Notes: generated by a model not told the origin, from the letters alone. 64,000 bases of DNA from Chitinimonas viridis (GCF_030409555.1 NZ_JAUFPU010000008.1:186001-250000); one strand, 5' to 3'; positions 9,305 to 18,844 are shown, numbered from the stretch's first letter. Program-made: numbers and translations.

Positions 9305-10057
9305 ATGTTCGCACGCCTACGTGAAAACATTGCCGTCGTGTTCGATCGCGACCCCGCAGCCCGCTCGACCTGGGAAGTGATTACCTGTTACCCCGGCTTT
9401 CATGCGTTGACCTTTCACCAGTTGGCGCATGGGCTTTGGCGTGCCAATTTCAAATGGCTGGCCAGGCTGGTATCGCATTTCAGCCGCTTTACCACGGGCA
9501 TAGAAATACATCCTGGCGCCACCATAGGCCGCCGCGTGTTTATCGACCATGGCATGGGTATCGTGGTGGGCGAGACGGCCATCATCGGTGACGATTGTAC
9601 GCTCTACCATGGGGTGACCCTGGGGGGCACCAGCTGGAACAAGGGCAAGCGGCATCCCACGCTGGAGCGCGGCGTGATCATCGGTGCCGGGGCCAAGATA
9701 TTGGGACCGATCACCCTGCATGCGGGTGCCAAGGTGGGCTCCAATGCGGTGGTGGTGAAGGACGTACCTCCCAATGCCACTGCGGTGGGCATACCGGCCC
9801 GCATTGTGGCGGATGATGTGGCCCAGGCGCGTGAAGCCAAGGCAGAGAAGATGGGCTTCTCTGCCTATGCGATCTCCAGCAAGATGGACGACCCGATGGT
9901 GCAGGCCATACACGGTCTGGTGGACCACAGTACCAATATCGATGCCCGCATCGAACTGATACTGCGCCGGCTGGAGTCCTTGGGGGTGAATTGCGCCGAG
10001 GAACGGGCTACGGCAGACAAATTTGATGCGAACTATTTGAACCGTATTGTTGACTAA
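9305..10057 (+). CDS. cysE: Serine O-acetyltransferase
   Basis: A 250-residue enzyme making O-acetylserine from serine and acetyl-CoA, the committed step of cysteine synthesis. The start [19 protein letters not shown] and the left-handed beta-helix hexapeptides ([23 protein letters not shown]) are characteristic, with the catalytic region around [12 protein letters not shown] and [10 protein letters not shown]. The frame extends upstream to 9284, but the ATG at 9305 fits the family. It directly precedes iscR, an arrangement that links cysteine supply to Fe-S assembly; its stop codon lies inside an IscR-type operator. Confidence 0.95.
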   Translation: MFARLRENIAVVFDRDPAARSTWEVITCYPGFHALTFHQLAHGLWRANFKWLARLVSHFSRFTTGIEIHPGATIGRRVFIDHGMGIVVGETAIIGDDCTLYHGVTLGGTSWNKGKRHPTLERGVIIGAGAKILGPITLHAGAKVGSNAVVVKDVPPNATAVGIPARIVADDVAQAREAKAEKMGFSAYAISSKMDDPMVQAIHGLVDHSTNIDARIELILRRLESLGVNCAEERATADKFDANYLNRIVD

Positions 10058-10070
10058 TTTAGTAGGATAA
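10046..10070 (+). promoter_or_regulatory. IscR type 1 operator, upstream copy
   Basis: Compared by eye with the E. coli type 1 IscR consensus, this 25-bp segment agrees at 21 positions, including GTTGACT and the central AATTTAG. It overlaps the last codons and stop (10055-10057) of cysE and directly abuts a second copy. Confidence 0.6.
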
Positions 10071-10095
10071 AATCTTGACTAAAAAAGTCGGGTAT
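10071..10095 (+). promoter_or_regulatory. IscR type 1 operator, promoter-proximal copy
   Basis: This 25-bp segment agrees with the type 1 IscR consensus at 22 positions: half-sites CTTGACT and AGTCGGGTAT around an A-run. It covers the -35 hexamer and most of the spacer of the candidate iscR promoter, so holo-IscR binding would repress the operon. Confidence 0.75.
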
Positions 10096-10103
10096 TTTAT
10101 CCT
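10075..10103 (+). promoter_or_regulatory. iscR promoter
   Basis: The -35 element TTGACT (10075-10080) is followed by a 17-bp spacer and -10 TATCCT (10098-10103). It lies about 95 bp upstream of the iscR start and under an IscR-type site. Confidence 0.6.
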
Positions 10104-10196
10104 TCAGGCTCAATCAAGGTCGCTTGCCAGCCCACCAGACACCGCCTGTGCCCCGCGGCGCGCTTGCCCAAGCAGACAGTATAAACAGGTACATCC

Positions 10197-10688
10197 ATGC
10201 GCTTGACCACCAAAGGTCGCTTTGCTGTAACCGCCATGCTGGATCTGGCCCTGCGAGAGCAGAAGGGGCCGGTGACGCTGGCGGGTATCTCCGAGCGGCA
10301 ACAGATTTCGCTGTCCTATCTTGAGCAGCTTTTCGGCAAACTGCGCCGCAACAGCCTGGTGGACAGCGTGCGCGGCCCCGGTGGCGGCTATTGCCTGGCG
10401 CGGCCTGTGGCCGATATATCGGTGGCCGACATCATCACGGCGGTGGATGAGCCGTTGGACGCCACCCAGTGCGGTGGCAAGGAAAACTGCCTGGAAGACA
10501 ACAAGCGCTGCATGACGCACGACCTGTGGTCTGACCTGAATCGCACTATTTATGAATACCTGGCCTCGGTAACCCTGGCCACGCTGATAGAGAAGCAGCG
10601 CACAGCCTGTGCCAGCACCCAGGCCACCAGTGAGTGCGTACTGCACGACAAGCGCAAGAGCACGCAAGAACACCAGGCCCTGGCCTGA
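10197..10688 (+). CDS. iscR: Fe-S cluster regulator IscR
   Basis: A 163-residue Rrf2-family repressor starting [18 protein letters not shown], with an N-terminal winged helix and the Fe-S ligands C92, C98, C105 and H108. Spacing between the last two cysteines is one residue longer than in E. coli IscR, which I regard as a tolerated variation. It controls the isc operon according to cluster status. It is first in the operon and preceded by two IscR-type operators, consistent with autoregulation. Confidence 0.96.
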   Translation: MRLTTKGRFAVTAMLDLALREQKGPVTLAGISERQQISLSYLEQLFGKLRRNSLVDSVRGPGGGYCLARPVADISVADIITAVDEPLDATQCGGKENCLEDNKRCMTHDLWSDLNRTIYEYLASVTLATLIEKQRTACASTQATSECVLHDKRKSTQEHQALA

Positions 10689-10761
10689 AACTGTTGACAC
10701 ACAGAGGCCATAAGGCCCGCCTGACCGACTGGGCGTTGATGCATCGTATGGAGCGTAGTAA

Positions 10762-11970
10762 ATGAAATTGCCGATTTACCTCGACTATTCCGCCACCACC
10801 CCGGTGGACCCACGCGTTGCGGAGCAGATGATTCCGTGGCTGACCGAGCAGTTTGGCAACCCGGCCAGCCGCTCGCACCCCTTCGGCTGGGCTGCCGAAG
10901 AGGCCGTCGAGGCCGCCCGTGAGGAAGTGGCCAAGCTGGTGAACTGTGATGCCAAGGAAATTGTCTGGACCTCTGGTGCGACCGAATCCAACAACCTGGC
11001 GATCAAGGGGGCGGCACATTTCTACAAGGACAAGGGCAAGCACCTGATTACCATGAAGACCGAGCACAAGGCTGTGCTCGATACCATGCGTGAGCTGGAG
11101 CGCGAAGGCTTTGAGGTGACCTACCTCAGCCCGATGGAAAACGGCCTGCTTGATCTCGACCTGCTCAAGGCTACCCTGCGCGATGACACCATCCTGGTGT
11201 CGGTGATGGCAGTGAACAATGAAATCGGCGTGATACAGCCTATCGCGCAACTTGGTGAGCTGCTGCGTGAGCGCGGCATCCTGTTCCATGTCGATGCGGC
11301 GCAGGCCACGGGCAAGATTGCCCTTGATCTGTCCAGCCTCAAGGTGGATCTGATGAGTTTCTCGGCCCACAAGACCTATGGCCCCAAGGGGGTAGGTGCC
11401 TTGTACGTGCGGCGCAAGCCACGGGTGCGCCTGGAAGCCCAGATGCATGGTGGCGGCCATGAGCGCGGCATGCGCTCGGGCACTCTGGCAACTCACCAGA
11501 TCGTGGGCATGGGCGTGGCGTTCAAGCTGGCGCGCGAAGAGATGGCTACTGAGCTGGAACGTATCCGCATGCTGCGCGATCGCCTGTGGCATGGCGTGTC
11601 GGGCATGGAAGAGGTCTATCTGAACGGTGACATGGATGCGCGCGTGCCGCACAACCTCAATGTCAGCTTCAACTATGTAGAAGGCGAATCGCTGATCATG
11701 GCGCTGAAGGACCTGGCCGTGTCGTCGGGCTCGGCCTGTACCTCGGCTTCGCTGGAGCCCAGCTATGTGCTGCGCGCCTTGGGTCGTAATGATGAACTGG
11801 CTCATTCGTCCATTCGTTTCACCATCGGCCGCTTTACCACGGTTGAGGATATCGATTACGCCATCAAACTGATCCACGAAAAGATAGGCAAGCTGCGCGA
11901 ACTGAGCCCGCTGTGGGACATGTTCAAGGAAGGCATAGACCTGAACACGGTGCAGTGGGCTGCACACTGA
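10762..11970 (+). CDS. iscS: Cysteine desulfurase IscS
   Basis: A 402-residue PLP enzyme that removes sulfur from cysteine for Fe-S clusters and tRNA thiolation. It starts [19 protein letters not shown]. The PLP lysine is in [15 protein letters not shown], the nearby His region is [11 protein letters not shown], and the mobile catalytic-cysteine loop is [13 protein letters not shown]. Length and ends match the classical IscS. Position right after iscR and before iscU is canonical. Confidence 0.98.
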   Translation: MKLPIYLDYSATTPVDPRVAEQMIPWLTEQFGNPASRSHPFGWAAEEAVEAAREEVAKLVNCDAKEIVWTSGATESNNLAIKGAAHFYKDKGKHLITMKTEHKAVLDTMRELEREGFEVTYLSPMENGLLDLDLLKATLRDDTILVSVMAVNNEIGVIQPIAQLGELLRERGILFHVDAAQATGKIALDLSSLKVDLMSFSAHKTYGPKGVGALYVRRKPRVRLEAQMHGGGHERGMRSGTLATHQIVGMGVAFKLAREEMATELERIRMLRDRLWHGVSGMEEVYLNGDMDARVPHNLNVSFNYVEGESLIMALKDLAVSSGSACTSASLEPSYVLRALGRNDELAHSSIRFTIGRFTTVEDIDYAIKLIHEKIGKLRELSPLWDMFKEGIDLNTVQWAAH

Positions 11971-12099
11971 CAGGTGCTGAAGGATGGCAGCCGGTAACCC
12001 AGGTTTCCCGGCTGGTAGCAATGGTTTCTAGGGTGGCTGTTGAGCAGTAGCGAGGACTTCCCGCCTCGTACTCCACCACCCCTTACAGGAGTAAACGAC

Positions 12100-12483
12100 A
12101 TGGCATACAGTGACAAGGTCATCGACCATTATGAGAATCCGCGCAACGTTGGCGCCTTCGACAAGGGTGACGAGTCGGTAGGCACCGGCATGGTTGGCGC
12201 GCCGGCTTGTGGCGACGTGATGAAGCTGCAGATCAAGGTGGGTGAAGGCGGTGTGATTGAAGACGCCAAGTTCAAGACCTATGGCTGCGGCTCGGCCATT
12301 GCCTCCAGCTCGCTGGTGACGGAGTGGGTCAAGGGCAAGACGCTGGATCAAGCCCTGAACATCAAGAACACCCAGATTGCCGAAGAACTGGCACTGCCAC
12401 CGGTCAAGATACACTGCTCCATCCTGGCTGAAGATGCCATCAAGGCAGCGGTAGCCGATTACAAGGCCAAACACGAGGGCTGA
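12100..12483 (+). CDS. iscU: Fe-S cluster scaffold IscU
   Basis: A 127-residue scaffold on which [2Fe-2S] and [4Fe-4S] clusters are built. Conserved cysteines are C37 (APACGD), C63 (YGCGSA) and C106 (IHCSILA). The LPPVK motif at residues 99-103 is the HscA recognition site. The frame is open further upstream, but AGGAG at 12087-12091 and the family start [14 protein letters not shown] fix the ATG at 12100. Confidence 0.97.
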   Translation: MAYSDKVIDHYENPRNVGAFDKGDESVGTGMVGAPACGDVMKLQIKVGEGGVIEDAKFKTYGCGSAIASSSLVTEWVKGKTLDQALNIKNTQIAEELALPPVKIHCSILAEDAIKAAVADYKAKHEG

Positions 12484-12485
12484 TC

Positions 12486-12809
12486 ATGGGACTGTCGCTG
12501 TCTGAAAGCGCTGCCAAGCACGTCGCCAAATACATTGCCAAGCGGGGCCGTGGCGTAGGTGTGCGCTTGGCCGTCCGTACCTCGGGTTGCTCAGGCATGG
12601 CCTACAAGCTGGAGTTTGTGGACGAGGCTGCGGCTGAAGATCTGGCGTTCGAGAGCTTTGGCGTCAAGATATTTACCGATGCCAAGAGCCTGCCCTATAT
12701 CGACGGTACCGAACTCGACTTCGTGAAGGAGGGCTTGAACGAAGGGTTCAAGTTCAATAATCCTAACGTCAAGGACGAATGCGGTTGCGGCGAAAGCTTC
12801 AATACCTGA
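12486..12809 (+). CDS. iscA: A-type Fe-S carrier IscA
   Basis: A 107-residue A-type carrier that relays iron or Fe-S clusters to target proteins. The three ligands are C35 (SGCSGMAY) and C99/C101 (DECGCGESF). It begins two bases after the iscU stop, indicating coupled translation within the isc operon. Confidence 0.97.
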   Translation: MGLSLSESAAKHVAKYIAKRGRGVGVRLAVRTSGCSGMAYKLEFVDEAAAEDLAFESFGVKIFTDAKSLPYIDGTELDFVKEGLNEGFKFNNPNVKDECGCGESFNT

Positions 12810-12897
12810 GGTCTGAGCTGCACCGTAGACAAGCCGGGCACCGCCATGCGGTGCCTTGCTTTTCGGTCGGTACGCTTTGCCACGATGGCTTCCCACC

Positions 12898-13434
12898 ATG
12901 AACCACTTCGATTTCAGCCACGACCACTTTACCCTGTTTGGCTTGCCTCGCGCCTATAGGCTCGATATGGCCAGCATGGAGACGGCATTTCGTGCTCTGC
13001 AGACGCAATACCACCCGGATAAGGCCGCCAGCCTGACCGACGCCGACAAGCGTATGGCACTGCAGGCGGCTACCCGGGTGAACGAAGCCTTTCAGACCCT
13101 GAAGTCTCCCCTGGCACGTGCGCGCTACTTGCTGCTGCTGGCTGGGGTGGATACCCAGGAGGAAACCAATACGGCTATGCCGGTGGATTTCCTGATGCAG
13201 CAGATGGAATGGCGTGAAGCGATTGCCGATGCCAGGGCCGCCAGCGATGTGGATAGCCTGGAAGCGCTGGGTCGCGAGTTGCGGGGCGTAGGGTGTGCCA
13301 TGGAAACCGAGTTGGGATTGCTGTTGGACGAGCAGGCCGCACATGCCCAGGCCGCTACCGTGGTGCGCAAGCTCAAGTTCATGGAGAAGCTGGAGCAGGA
13401 AGTGGGCGATGCGATCGAGCGTCTGCTGGATTGA
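12898..13434 (+). CDS. hscB: Fe-S assembly J-domain co-chaperone HscB
   Basis: A 178-residue co-chaperone that brings IscU to HscA. The N-terminal J-domain has the HPD motif in TQYHPDKAA at about residues 39-41, and the C-terminal helical domain binds IscU. The frame is open 42 bases upstream, but MNHFDFSHDHFTLFGLP is the family start. It lies between iscA and hscA with short spacers. Confidence 0.94.
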   Translation: MNHFDFSHDHFTLFGLPRAYRLDMASMETAFRALQTQYHPDKAASLTDADKRMALQAATRVNEAFQTLKSPLARARYLLLLAGVDTQEETNTAMPVDFLMQQMEWREAIADARAASDVDSLEALGRELRGVGCAMETELGLLLDEQAAHAQAATVVRKLKFMEKLEQEVGDAIERLLD

Positions 13435-13598
13435 GCGGATAGCTCTCCAGCCTGTGACTGCACAGCTGATTTGAGTAGGAGTTGAATGTCGATGGCACAG
13501 GATGCCAGCATTCGACCCGCAAGCATTAATCGAAATGCCGGAGTAACCGGCTTTAGCCCGGTGCGCTGCTTTTGCTTGGCGTGCCAGAGTGGACTGAC

Positions 13599-15461
13599 AT
13601 GGCTCTTTTCCAGATCGCCGAACCCGGCCAAGCTGCCGAACCCCATCAACACCGCCTGGCGGTAGGGATAGACCTGGGTACGACCAATTCGCTGGTGGCG
13701 ACGGTACGCAGTGGCTCGGCCACCGTACTGGCCGACGAGACCGGCGCTACGCTGCTGCCCTCGGTGGTGCACTATGCTGCCGATGGCCAGACCACCGTCG
13801 GCTATGCTGCCCAGCTGCGGCAGAGCGAAGATCCGCGCAATACCATCGTCTCCGTCAAGCGTTTCATGGGCAGGGGGGTGAAGGATTTGCCCGATTCGGC
13901 CGCAACACCCTACCGTTTTGTCGATGCGCCAGGCATGCTCAAGATCAAGACGGTCGCGGGTGAAAAAAGCCCGGTCGAAGTGTCGGCCGATGTGCTGCGC
14001 CACCTGAAGCAGCGTGCAGAGGCCAGCCTTGGGGGCGAACTGCTGGGTGCGGTGATTACCGTGCCGGCCTACTTTGACGATGCCCAGCGCCAGGCCACCA
14101 AGGACGCGGCCACGCTGGCCGGGCTGAATGTGCTGCGATTGCTGAATGAGCCTACTGCTGCAGCGGTAGCCTACGGTCTCGATAACGCTGCCGAAGGCAT
14201 CTATATCGTGTACGACCTGGGCGGCGGCACCTTTGATGTGTCCATTCTCAAGCTGACCCGAGGGGTGTTCGAGGTGCTGTCTACCTCGGGCGATTCGGCG
14301 CTCGGCGGGGATGACTTCGACCAGCGCATCTATTGCTGGGTTGTGGAGAATGCGGGCCTCAGCCTGCTGGGCGATCACGACACCCGCCTGCTGCTGACCC
14401 ACGCGCGCGAAGCCAAAGAGGCGTTGACCGATCATGCCGAGACCCGCATCACTGCCAAGCTGGCCGATGGCGAAGTCGTAGACCTGGCGCTGAGCGCCGA
14501 GGTGTTCCAGCAGATTACCGCCCCGCTGGTGCAAAAGACCATCAGCCCAGTACGCAAGGCGCTGCGCGATGCCAAGCTGGACATGAGCGAGATCAAGGGC
14601 GTAGTGATGGTGGGCGGCGCCACCCGCATGCCGCATGTACGCCGCGCCGTGGCCGATTTCTTTGGCCGAGAGCCGCTGACCAATCTGGACCCCGACAAGG
14701 TGGTGGCGCTGGGCGCGGCCATGCAGGCCAATGCCCTGGCGGGCAACAAGGGCGATGACGAGTGGCTGCTGCTGGATGTTATCCCGCTTTCCTTGGGCCT
14801 GGAAACCATGGGGGGGCTGACGGAGAAGGTGATTCCGCGCAACAGCACGATACCAACCGCACGCGCACAGGAATTCACCACCTTTAAGGATGGCCAGACG
14901 GCCATGGCTATCCATGTGGTGCAGGGTGAGCGTGAGCTGGTGGCCGATTGCCGCAGCCTGGCCCGTTTCGAATTGCGTGGCATACCGCCCATGGTGGCGG
15001 GTGCCGCTCGTATCCGGGTGACCTTCCAAGTCGATGCAGATGGCCTGCTGGCAGTGTCGGCCCGCGAGCAGTCCACCGGGGTGGAGGCCAGCATAGCCGT
15101 GAAGCCATCGTATGGCCTGGCTGACGACGAAATCGCCCGTATGTTGCAGGATTCCATGCAGCACGCCAGTGAAGATATGCTTGCGCGCACCCTGGCCGAG
15201 GCGCGGGTGGAGGCCGAGAGCTTGATTGCAGCGACCCGTGCGGCACTCGCCAGCGATGGCCAGTTGCTTGATGCCGAGGAGCGTGCCGAGGTGGAAGCAG
15301 CACTGGCCCGCTTGCAGGCCGCTAGCGCAGGTGAGGCTGCCACAGAGATTCGGGCGCAAACCGATGCACTGAACCAAGCAACCAGCGAGTTTGCTGCCCG
15401 CCGCATGGATGCCGCAGTAAAACGGGGCCTGGCTGGGCAAAAGCTCAGCGAACTCGGATAA
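13599..15461 (+). CDS. hscA: Fe-S assembly Hsp70 chaperone HscA
   Basis: A 620-residue specialised Hsp70 that uses ATP to release clusters from IscU. The actin-fold ATPase shows [14 protein letters not shown] near the N-terminus and [12 protein letters not shown] in the phosphate-2 loop; a substrate-binding domain and helical lid follow. The start [10 protein letters not shown] at 13599 is chosen over an in-frame upstream codon at 13572. Length matches E. coli HscA. A 164-bp gap separates it from hscB, longer than other gaps in the operon. Confidence 0.96.
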   Translation: MALFQIAEPGQAAEPHQHRLAVGIDLGTTNSLVATVRSGSATVLADETGATLLPSVVHYAADGQTTVGYAAQLRQSEDPRNTIVSVKRFMGRGVKDLPDSAATPYRFVDAPGMLKIKTVAGEKSPVEVSADVLRHLKQRAEASLGGELLGAVITVPAYFDDAQRQATKDAATLAGLNVLRLLNEPTAAAVAYGLDNAAEGIYIVYDLGGGTFDVSILKLTRGVFEVLSTSGDSALGGDDFDQRIYCWVVENAGLSLLGDHDTRLLLTHAREAKEALTDHAETRITAKLADGEVVDLALSAEVFQQITAPLVQKTISPVRKALRDAKLDMSEIKGVVMVGGATRMPHVRRAVADFFGREPLTNLDPDKVVALGAAMQANALAGNKGDDEWLLLDVIPLSLGLETMGGLTEKVIPRNSTIPTARAQEFTTFKDGQTAMAIHVVQGERELVADCRSLARFELRGIPPMVAGAARIRVTFQVDADGLLAVSAREQSTGVEASIAVKPSYGLADDEIARMLQDSMQHASEDMLARTLAEARVEAESLIAATRAALASDGQLLDAEERAEVEAALARLQAASAGEAATEIRAQTDALNQATSEFAARRMDAAVKRGLAGQKLSELG

Positions 15462-15567
15462 ATAGACCATTTACCAGCGTGGGCGGGGCTGCAAATGTTG
15501 CTGCTGCCACCCGCGCTGCCTTCGCCCCCATGCGGGACGAAGCCAACCAAGACAGAGGCGTAGCACC

Positions 15568-15924
15568 ATGCCCATCATCACCGTACTGCCGCACGACCAG
15601 CTTTGCCCCAAGGGTGCCACCTTTGAGGTGGACACGGGCGTAACTGTTTGCGATGCCTTGCTCAACCACGATATCGCCATCGAGCATGCCTGCGAGAAAT
15701 CCTGCGCCTGCACGACCTGCCACGTGATTGTGCGGCAGGGCTTCAACAGCCTGACGCCCAGCGAGGAAGAGGAAGACGATCTGCTGGACAAGGCCTGGGG
15801 TCTTACCAGCGTGTCGCGCTTATCGTGCCAGGCAGTGGTGGCCGGCGCTGACTTGACCGTGGAAATTCCCAAGTACACGATCAATCACGCCCGCGAGCAT
15901 TACGATAAGGACTGGGATATCTGA
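15568..15924 (+). CDS. fdx: Isc-type [2Fe-2S] ferredoxin
   Basis: A 118-residue adrenodoxin-like ferredoxin that supplies electrons for cluster assembly on IscU. Cluster ligands are C42, C48, C51 and C87 (CEKSCACTTC and RLSCQ), with an extra Cys at 46 as in other Isc ferredoxins. The C-terminus ends EHYDKDWDI. It lies about 100 bp after hscA in the operon. Confidence 0.96.
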   Translation: MPIITVLPHDQLCPKGATFEVDTGVTVCDALLNHDIAIEHACEKSCACTTCHVIVRQGFNSLTPSEEEEDDLLDKAWGLTSVSRLSCQAVVAGADLTVEIPKYTINHAREHYDKDWDI

Positions 15925-15963
15925 TATCCGCCGTACCACCCGCCTACAGCGAGAGAGCACGCC

Positions 15964-16455
15964 GTGAACCTGCCACTGAGTAGCCAGCAACGTGTCGAAG
16001 CCGCCCTGGCGGCCAAGGGCATCAATATCGATATCAAGGTTTTTCCGGCTGGTACCCGTACCGCCGCCGATGCCGCCGCCGCCATAGGTTGCCAGGTGGC
16101 CGAAATCGCCAAGTCCATCGTGCTGCGGGCGGTCAGCTCGGACAGGGTGGTGGTCGTGGTGGCCAGCGGCAGCAACCGGGTGGATGAACGCAAGTTAGCC
16201 CAACTGCTGGGTGAGCCACTGGCCCGTGCCGATGCGGACTTCGTCCGCCGCAAGACAGGCTTTGCCATTGGTGGCGTTGCACCGGTAGGGCATCTGGAAG
16301 CGCCCTTGCTGCTGCTCGATCAAGACCTGCTGCAGTACGAACATGTATGGGCGGCTGCCGGTACCAGTGACAGCGTATTTCGCCTGACCCCAGCCGAACT
16401 ACAATTGCTGACGGATGCACCGCTGGCGGACATCAAACAGGAGAACAAAGCATGA
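15964..16455 (+). CDS. YbaK/EbsC-type aminoacyl-tRNA deacylase
   Basis: A 163-residue member of the YbaK/ProX editing family, which hydrolyses mischarged aminoacyl-tRNAs such as Cys- or Ala-tRNAPro. Family patterns seen are [45 protein letters not shown] and the late [16 protein letters not shown]. It begins 40 bp after fdx and overlaps iscX by four bases. A Cys-tRNAPro editing factor in an operon devoted to cysteine sulfur use is functionally plausible, but the exact substrate is not shown by sequence. Confidence 0.85.
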   Translation: MNLPLSSQQRVEAALAAKGINIDIKVFPAGTRTAADAAAAIGCQVAEIAKSIVLRAVSSDRVVVVVASGSNRVDERKLAQLLGEPLARADADFVRRKTGFAIGGVAPVGHLEAPLLLLDQDLLQYEHVWAAAGTSDSVFRLTPAELQLLTDAPLADIKQENKA

Positions 16456-16646
16456 AATGGATAGACTCCCGCGATATCGCCATCGAACTGGCTGAGAAGT
16501 TTCCGGATACCGACCCCAGGACGGTACGCTTTACCGACCTGATGCAATGGGTGCTGGAGCTGGAGGGCTTTGATGATGACCCTGCCCACTGCGGCGAAAA
16601 GATACTGGAGGCCATACAGCTTTGCTGGATGGATGAGGCGGAGTAA
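16452..16646 (+). CDS. iscX: Fe-S assembly regulator IscX
   Basis: A 64-residue acidic protein beginning [19 protein letters not shown], matching IscX (YfhJ), which binds IscS and iron and tunes the rate of cluster synthesis. The characteristic middle [18 protein letters not shown] is intact. Its ATG overlaps the ybaK-like stop (ATGA), so it is the last gene of the isc operon, followed by a terminator. Confidence 0.95.
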   Translation: MKWIDSRDIAIELAEKFPDTDPRTVRFTDLMQWVLELEGFDDDPAHCGEKILEAIQLCWMDEAE

Positions 16647-16739
16647 ACCAGCACATCATTGCTGTGTTGCCTTGTTGCAAACCAGCTAAGTGACTGTTTG
16701 ATAATCTGTTGCGGCTTGGTGAGCACTTGCTGGGTAGTG

Positions 16740-16770
16740 AAGGGCGTAGCAATACGCCCTTTTGCTTTTT
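16740..16770 (+). terminator. Terminator at the end of the isc operon
   Basis: A 9-bp stem, AAGGGCGTA (16740-16748) with TACGCCCTT (16753-16761), has loop GCAA and is followed by TTGCTTTTT. Confidence 0.85.
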
Positions 16771-16824
16771 CAGCAGGGCGGCTCGCGGTACGATGGTGTT
16801 ACGGATAACCATAAGGAGACGCCC

Positions 16825-17688
16825 ATGCTGATGCACCCTGATGCCTGTACTTTGCTGGTGGTAGACGTGCAGGAGAAACTGGTGGCTGCCGTCAATGATG
16901 CGCCGCGGCTGGTGGCCTCGCTCAAGTGGCTAATCAGTGCGGCCCGCCTCAATGGGGTGCCGGTGGTGTTCTCCGAGCAGTATCCACAAGGTTTGGGTGG
17001 CACCTTGCCGGTGCTGAAGGCTGCTGCTGTGGATGCCCCGGTGGTGGACAAGACCAGCTTCTCTTGTGTGGCGGCAGACTGCCTGAAGGGTACGGCTGCC
17101 GAGACGCGACCACAGGTAGTGGTATGCGGTATGGAGGCTCATGTTTGTGTGCTGCAGACCGCCTTGGAAATGCAGGCTGCTGGCAAGCAGGTGTTCCTGG
17201 TGGCTGATGCCATCGGGTCGCGTAGCCGGGACGACAAAGCGGCGGCGATTGCGCGCATGACTGCGGCAGGTGTGACGGTCGTAACCCGTGAGATGGCGCT
17301 GTTCGAATGGATGCGTGACAGCCGCGTACCGCAGTTCCGCGAGGCCAGCAAGCAACTGCTGCAAACGACACCCAGCCTTACCTTCCCGGAGGTGCTGGCC
17401 TGCCTGCCGCGCATAGACCACCTGGGCGGCATGCAGCTTTGGCGCGAGGGCAAGCTGGAGGCCATCATCGAGAACCGGCCTGGCCAGACGGGCTCGCTGG
17501 CGCTTTACCACGCCTTGTACCGCGATTTTGGCGCCATCACCCCCAAGGCGGCTCGGCTAGGGCAGTGGCTATATGCCGAGCATGCGGAGGATGCCCGCAA
17601 GCATCCAGGCAAGCATCCCAATATAGACAGGCTGTTCTCGCTGGAGGTATTGGGAGGCGGTTACGGTGTGCGCTTGATGCCGCATTGA
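16825..17688 (+). CDS. Isochorismatase-like hydrolase fused to a DUF2322-like domain
   Basis: A 287-residue protein. Residues 1 to about 175 are a cysteine-hydrolase domain with LLVVDVQEKL (catalytic Asp), DKTSFSC (Lys) and VVCGMEAHVCVLQTA (nucleophilic Cys). The remaining 110 residues resemble my recollection of DUF2322, a small betaproteobacterial family, with PRIDHLGGMQLW, GSLALYHALYRDFG and HPGKHPNIDRL. AAGGAG at 16812-16817 sets the start at 16825. The two parts are usually separate, so this looks like a fusion. Substrate unknown. Confidence 0.75.
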   Translation: MLMHPDACTLLVVDVQEKLVAAVNDAPRLVASLKWLISAARLNGVPVVFSEQYPQGLGGTLPVLKAAAVDAPVVDKTSFSCVAADCLKGTAAETRPQVVVCGMEAHVCVLQTALEMQAAGKQVFLVADAIGSRSRDDKAAAIARMTAAGVTVVTREMALFEWMRDSRVPQFREASKQLLQTTPSLTFPEVLACLPRIDHLGGMQLWREGKLEAIIENRPGQTGSLALYHALYRDFGAITPKAARLGQWLYAEHAEDARKHPGKHPNIDRLFSLEVLGGGYGVRLMPH

Positions 17689-17797
17689 TCGTTACTGCGC
17701 TGTCATCAGCATGCTTTAACCCTGATTACGCAAGTACCCGCTGGCACCGGTTGGTGCGCTAGGCCGGGGTGGCGTGGGTGCGGCGCCTGCAGTGTTG

Positions 17798-17831
17798 GGA
17801 ACAGGCCACCTGTGTAGGTGGCCTGTTCCGT
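17798..17831 (+). terminator. Hairpin, possible terminator after the isochorismatase-like gene
   Basis: A perfect 13-bp stem (17798-17810 with 17817-17829) has a six-base loop. Only a weak T-run follows (GTTCAAG). It lies just before a MITE-like repeat. Confidence 0.6.
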
Positions 17832-17847
17832 TCAAGCCCGGTGCTTT

Positions 17848-17960
17848 AGAGCGGCTACCAAAACCCAGCGTAGCGGTTCTGGCTAGGCGTGCGAGCGCAG
17901 ACAGTACGTGGGTACGGCAAGCTCGCGCAACAACGCCAGAAGGGTTTTGTTAGCGGCTCT
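17848..17960 (-). repeat. MITE-like repeat, copy A (113 bp)
   Basis: Its ends are imperfect inverted repeats (AGAGCGGCTACCAAAACCC and GGGTTTTGTTAGCGGCTCT). The whole segment is the reverse complement of most of copy B at 19472-19610, minus a central insertion. It contains no open frame of interest and is too short for a transposase. Confidence 0.85.
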
Positions 17961-18067
17961 TAGCAGCAAGGCAGCTCGCAGCAGATAGTCATGCCACAGC
18001 AACTGGCGGCATAGGCAAGGCTGGGCAGACTGAGTGCACAGGCGATGATCAGGAGTTTGCGTTTCAT
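17960..18067 (-). CDS. Small Cys-rich exported peptide (35 aa)
   Basis: A 35-residue frame: a clear signal peptide (KRK, hydrophobic core LLIIACALSLPSLAYA) followed by a short mature part with six cysteines in three CC pairs (SCCGMTICCELPCC). This is too ordered for chance, and the signal peptide has an AYA cleavage site. Function is unknown; metal binding or a disulfide-rich secreted peptide are possibilities. The last base of its stop codon is the terminal base of MITE copy A, so the repeat may have defined or truncated the 3' end. It lies downstream of, and on the same strand as, another Cys-rich exported protein. Confidence 0.65.
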   Translation of the reverse strand: MKRKLLIIACALSLPSLAYAASCCGMTICCELPCC

Positions 18068-18259
18068 AGGATGTCCTTTCAAGTACAGGCCCATGAAGAC
18101 CCGGCATGGGCAACCGGTATCACAGGAGAAGGTCTGCTGCGCCTCATATCGGTAGCTGTGCCTGGCCGTATGGCAGGCATGGCTCGGTGGCGCACGGCAA
18201 TAACAAGGCGTGGCCAGGATGGGCGGCTATGGTGAGACCTAATGGTCAGACGAGGAAGG

Positions 18260-18655
18260 TCAGATCAGCCTGGGTGGCCGGTCGGGCGTGGGGAGGTCGG
18301 TATCGCTGAAATTGTCGGCCAGCGAGCGAGGTTGGCAGCCAGGACGGCTCTCAAAGAAATCGAACAGCAGCCCCAGGCTGCCGAGCTTGCCGCATTGATT
18401 GCCGCATCTGGCAGTACAGTCGCTGCTACCGCCAGCCGCACAGCAGTCGGACTTCTTGGCGACCTTGGGAGCGGCCTTTTGCGCCTGCTTGGCGACGGTC
18501 TTGGCATCGATATGGCAGGGTACCCGCGACTGCGTCATGGCATCCATGCGTGACGGCGGTACGCCGCGCGGCTCTGCCTGCGCCGGGACAAGCAGCATCA
18601 GCACTGCAATGAGTGCGGGCCACAGCTTGTAGACGGAAGAGAGGAGAGCGGACAT
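18260..18655 (-). CDS. Cys-rich exported hypothetical protein
   Basis: A 131-residue protein with an N-terminal signal peptide (hydrophobic run LWPALIAVLMLLVPAQA), a VPCHID segment, an Ala/Lys-rich stretch, a cluster of cysteines (SDCCAAGG, DCTARCGNQCG) and the C-terminal motif PDRPPRLI. This arrangement resembles small periplasmic proteins found near metal-resistance genes, but I cannot assign a family. A -10-like TAAAAT sits just upstream of the start on the minus strand. It may be co-transcribed with the 35-aa Cys-rich peptide. Confidence 0.6.
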   Translation of the reverse strand: MSALLSSVYKLWPALIAVLMLLVPAQAEPRGVPPSRMDAMTQSRVPCHIDAKTVAKQAQKAAPKVAKKSDCCAAGGSSDCTARCGNQCGKLGSLGLLFDFFESRPGCQPRSLADNFSDTDLPTPDRPPRLI

Positions 18656-18844
18656 GGGTGGATTTTAGCCGAGCAATTCGGGCTAGGACTAGTCCGTTGG
18701 GCGCCAAGTTCCCTGCCATGGCAAAGATGGGCGGGAAAACCACAGGCTGGTGGCCGAATTGGTGCATGACAGGGGCTGCTAGGGGTGCAATCGCGCCATG
18801 CAGGCACTAGGCTGTATGGGTTAGCCAACCTGGATGGAGTTGCG

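Noticed and set aside
13125-15470. 781-residue minus-strand open frame opposite hscB/hscA
   Set aside because: An antisense shadow of hscA; no recognisable protein and no plausible ribosome site.
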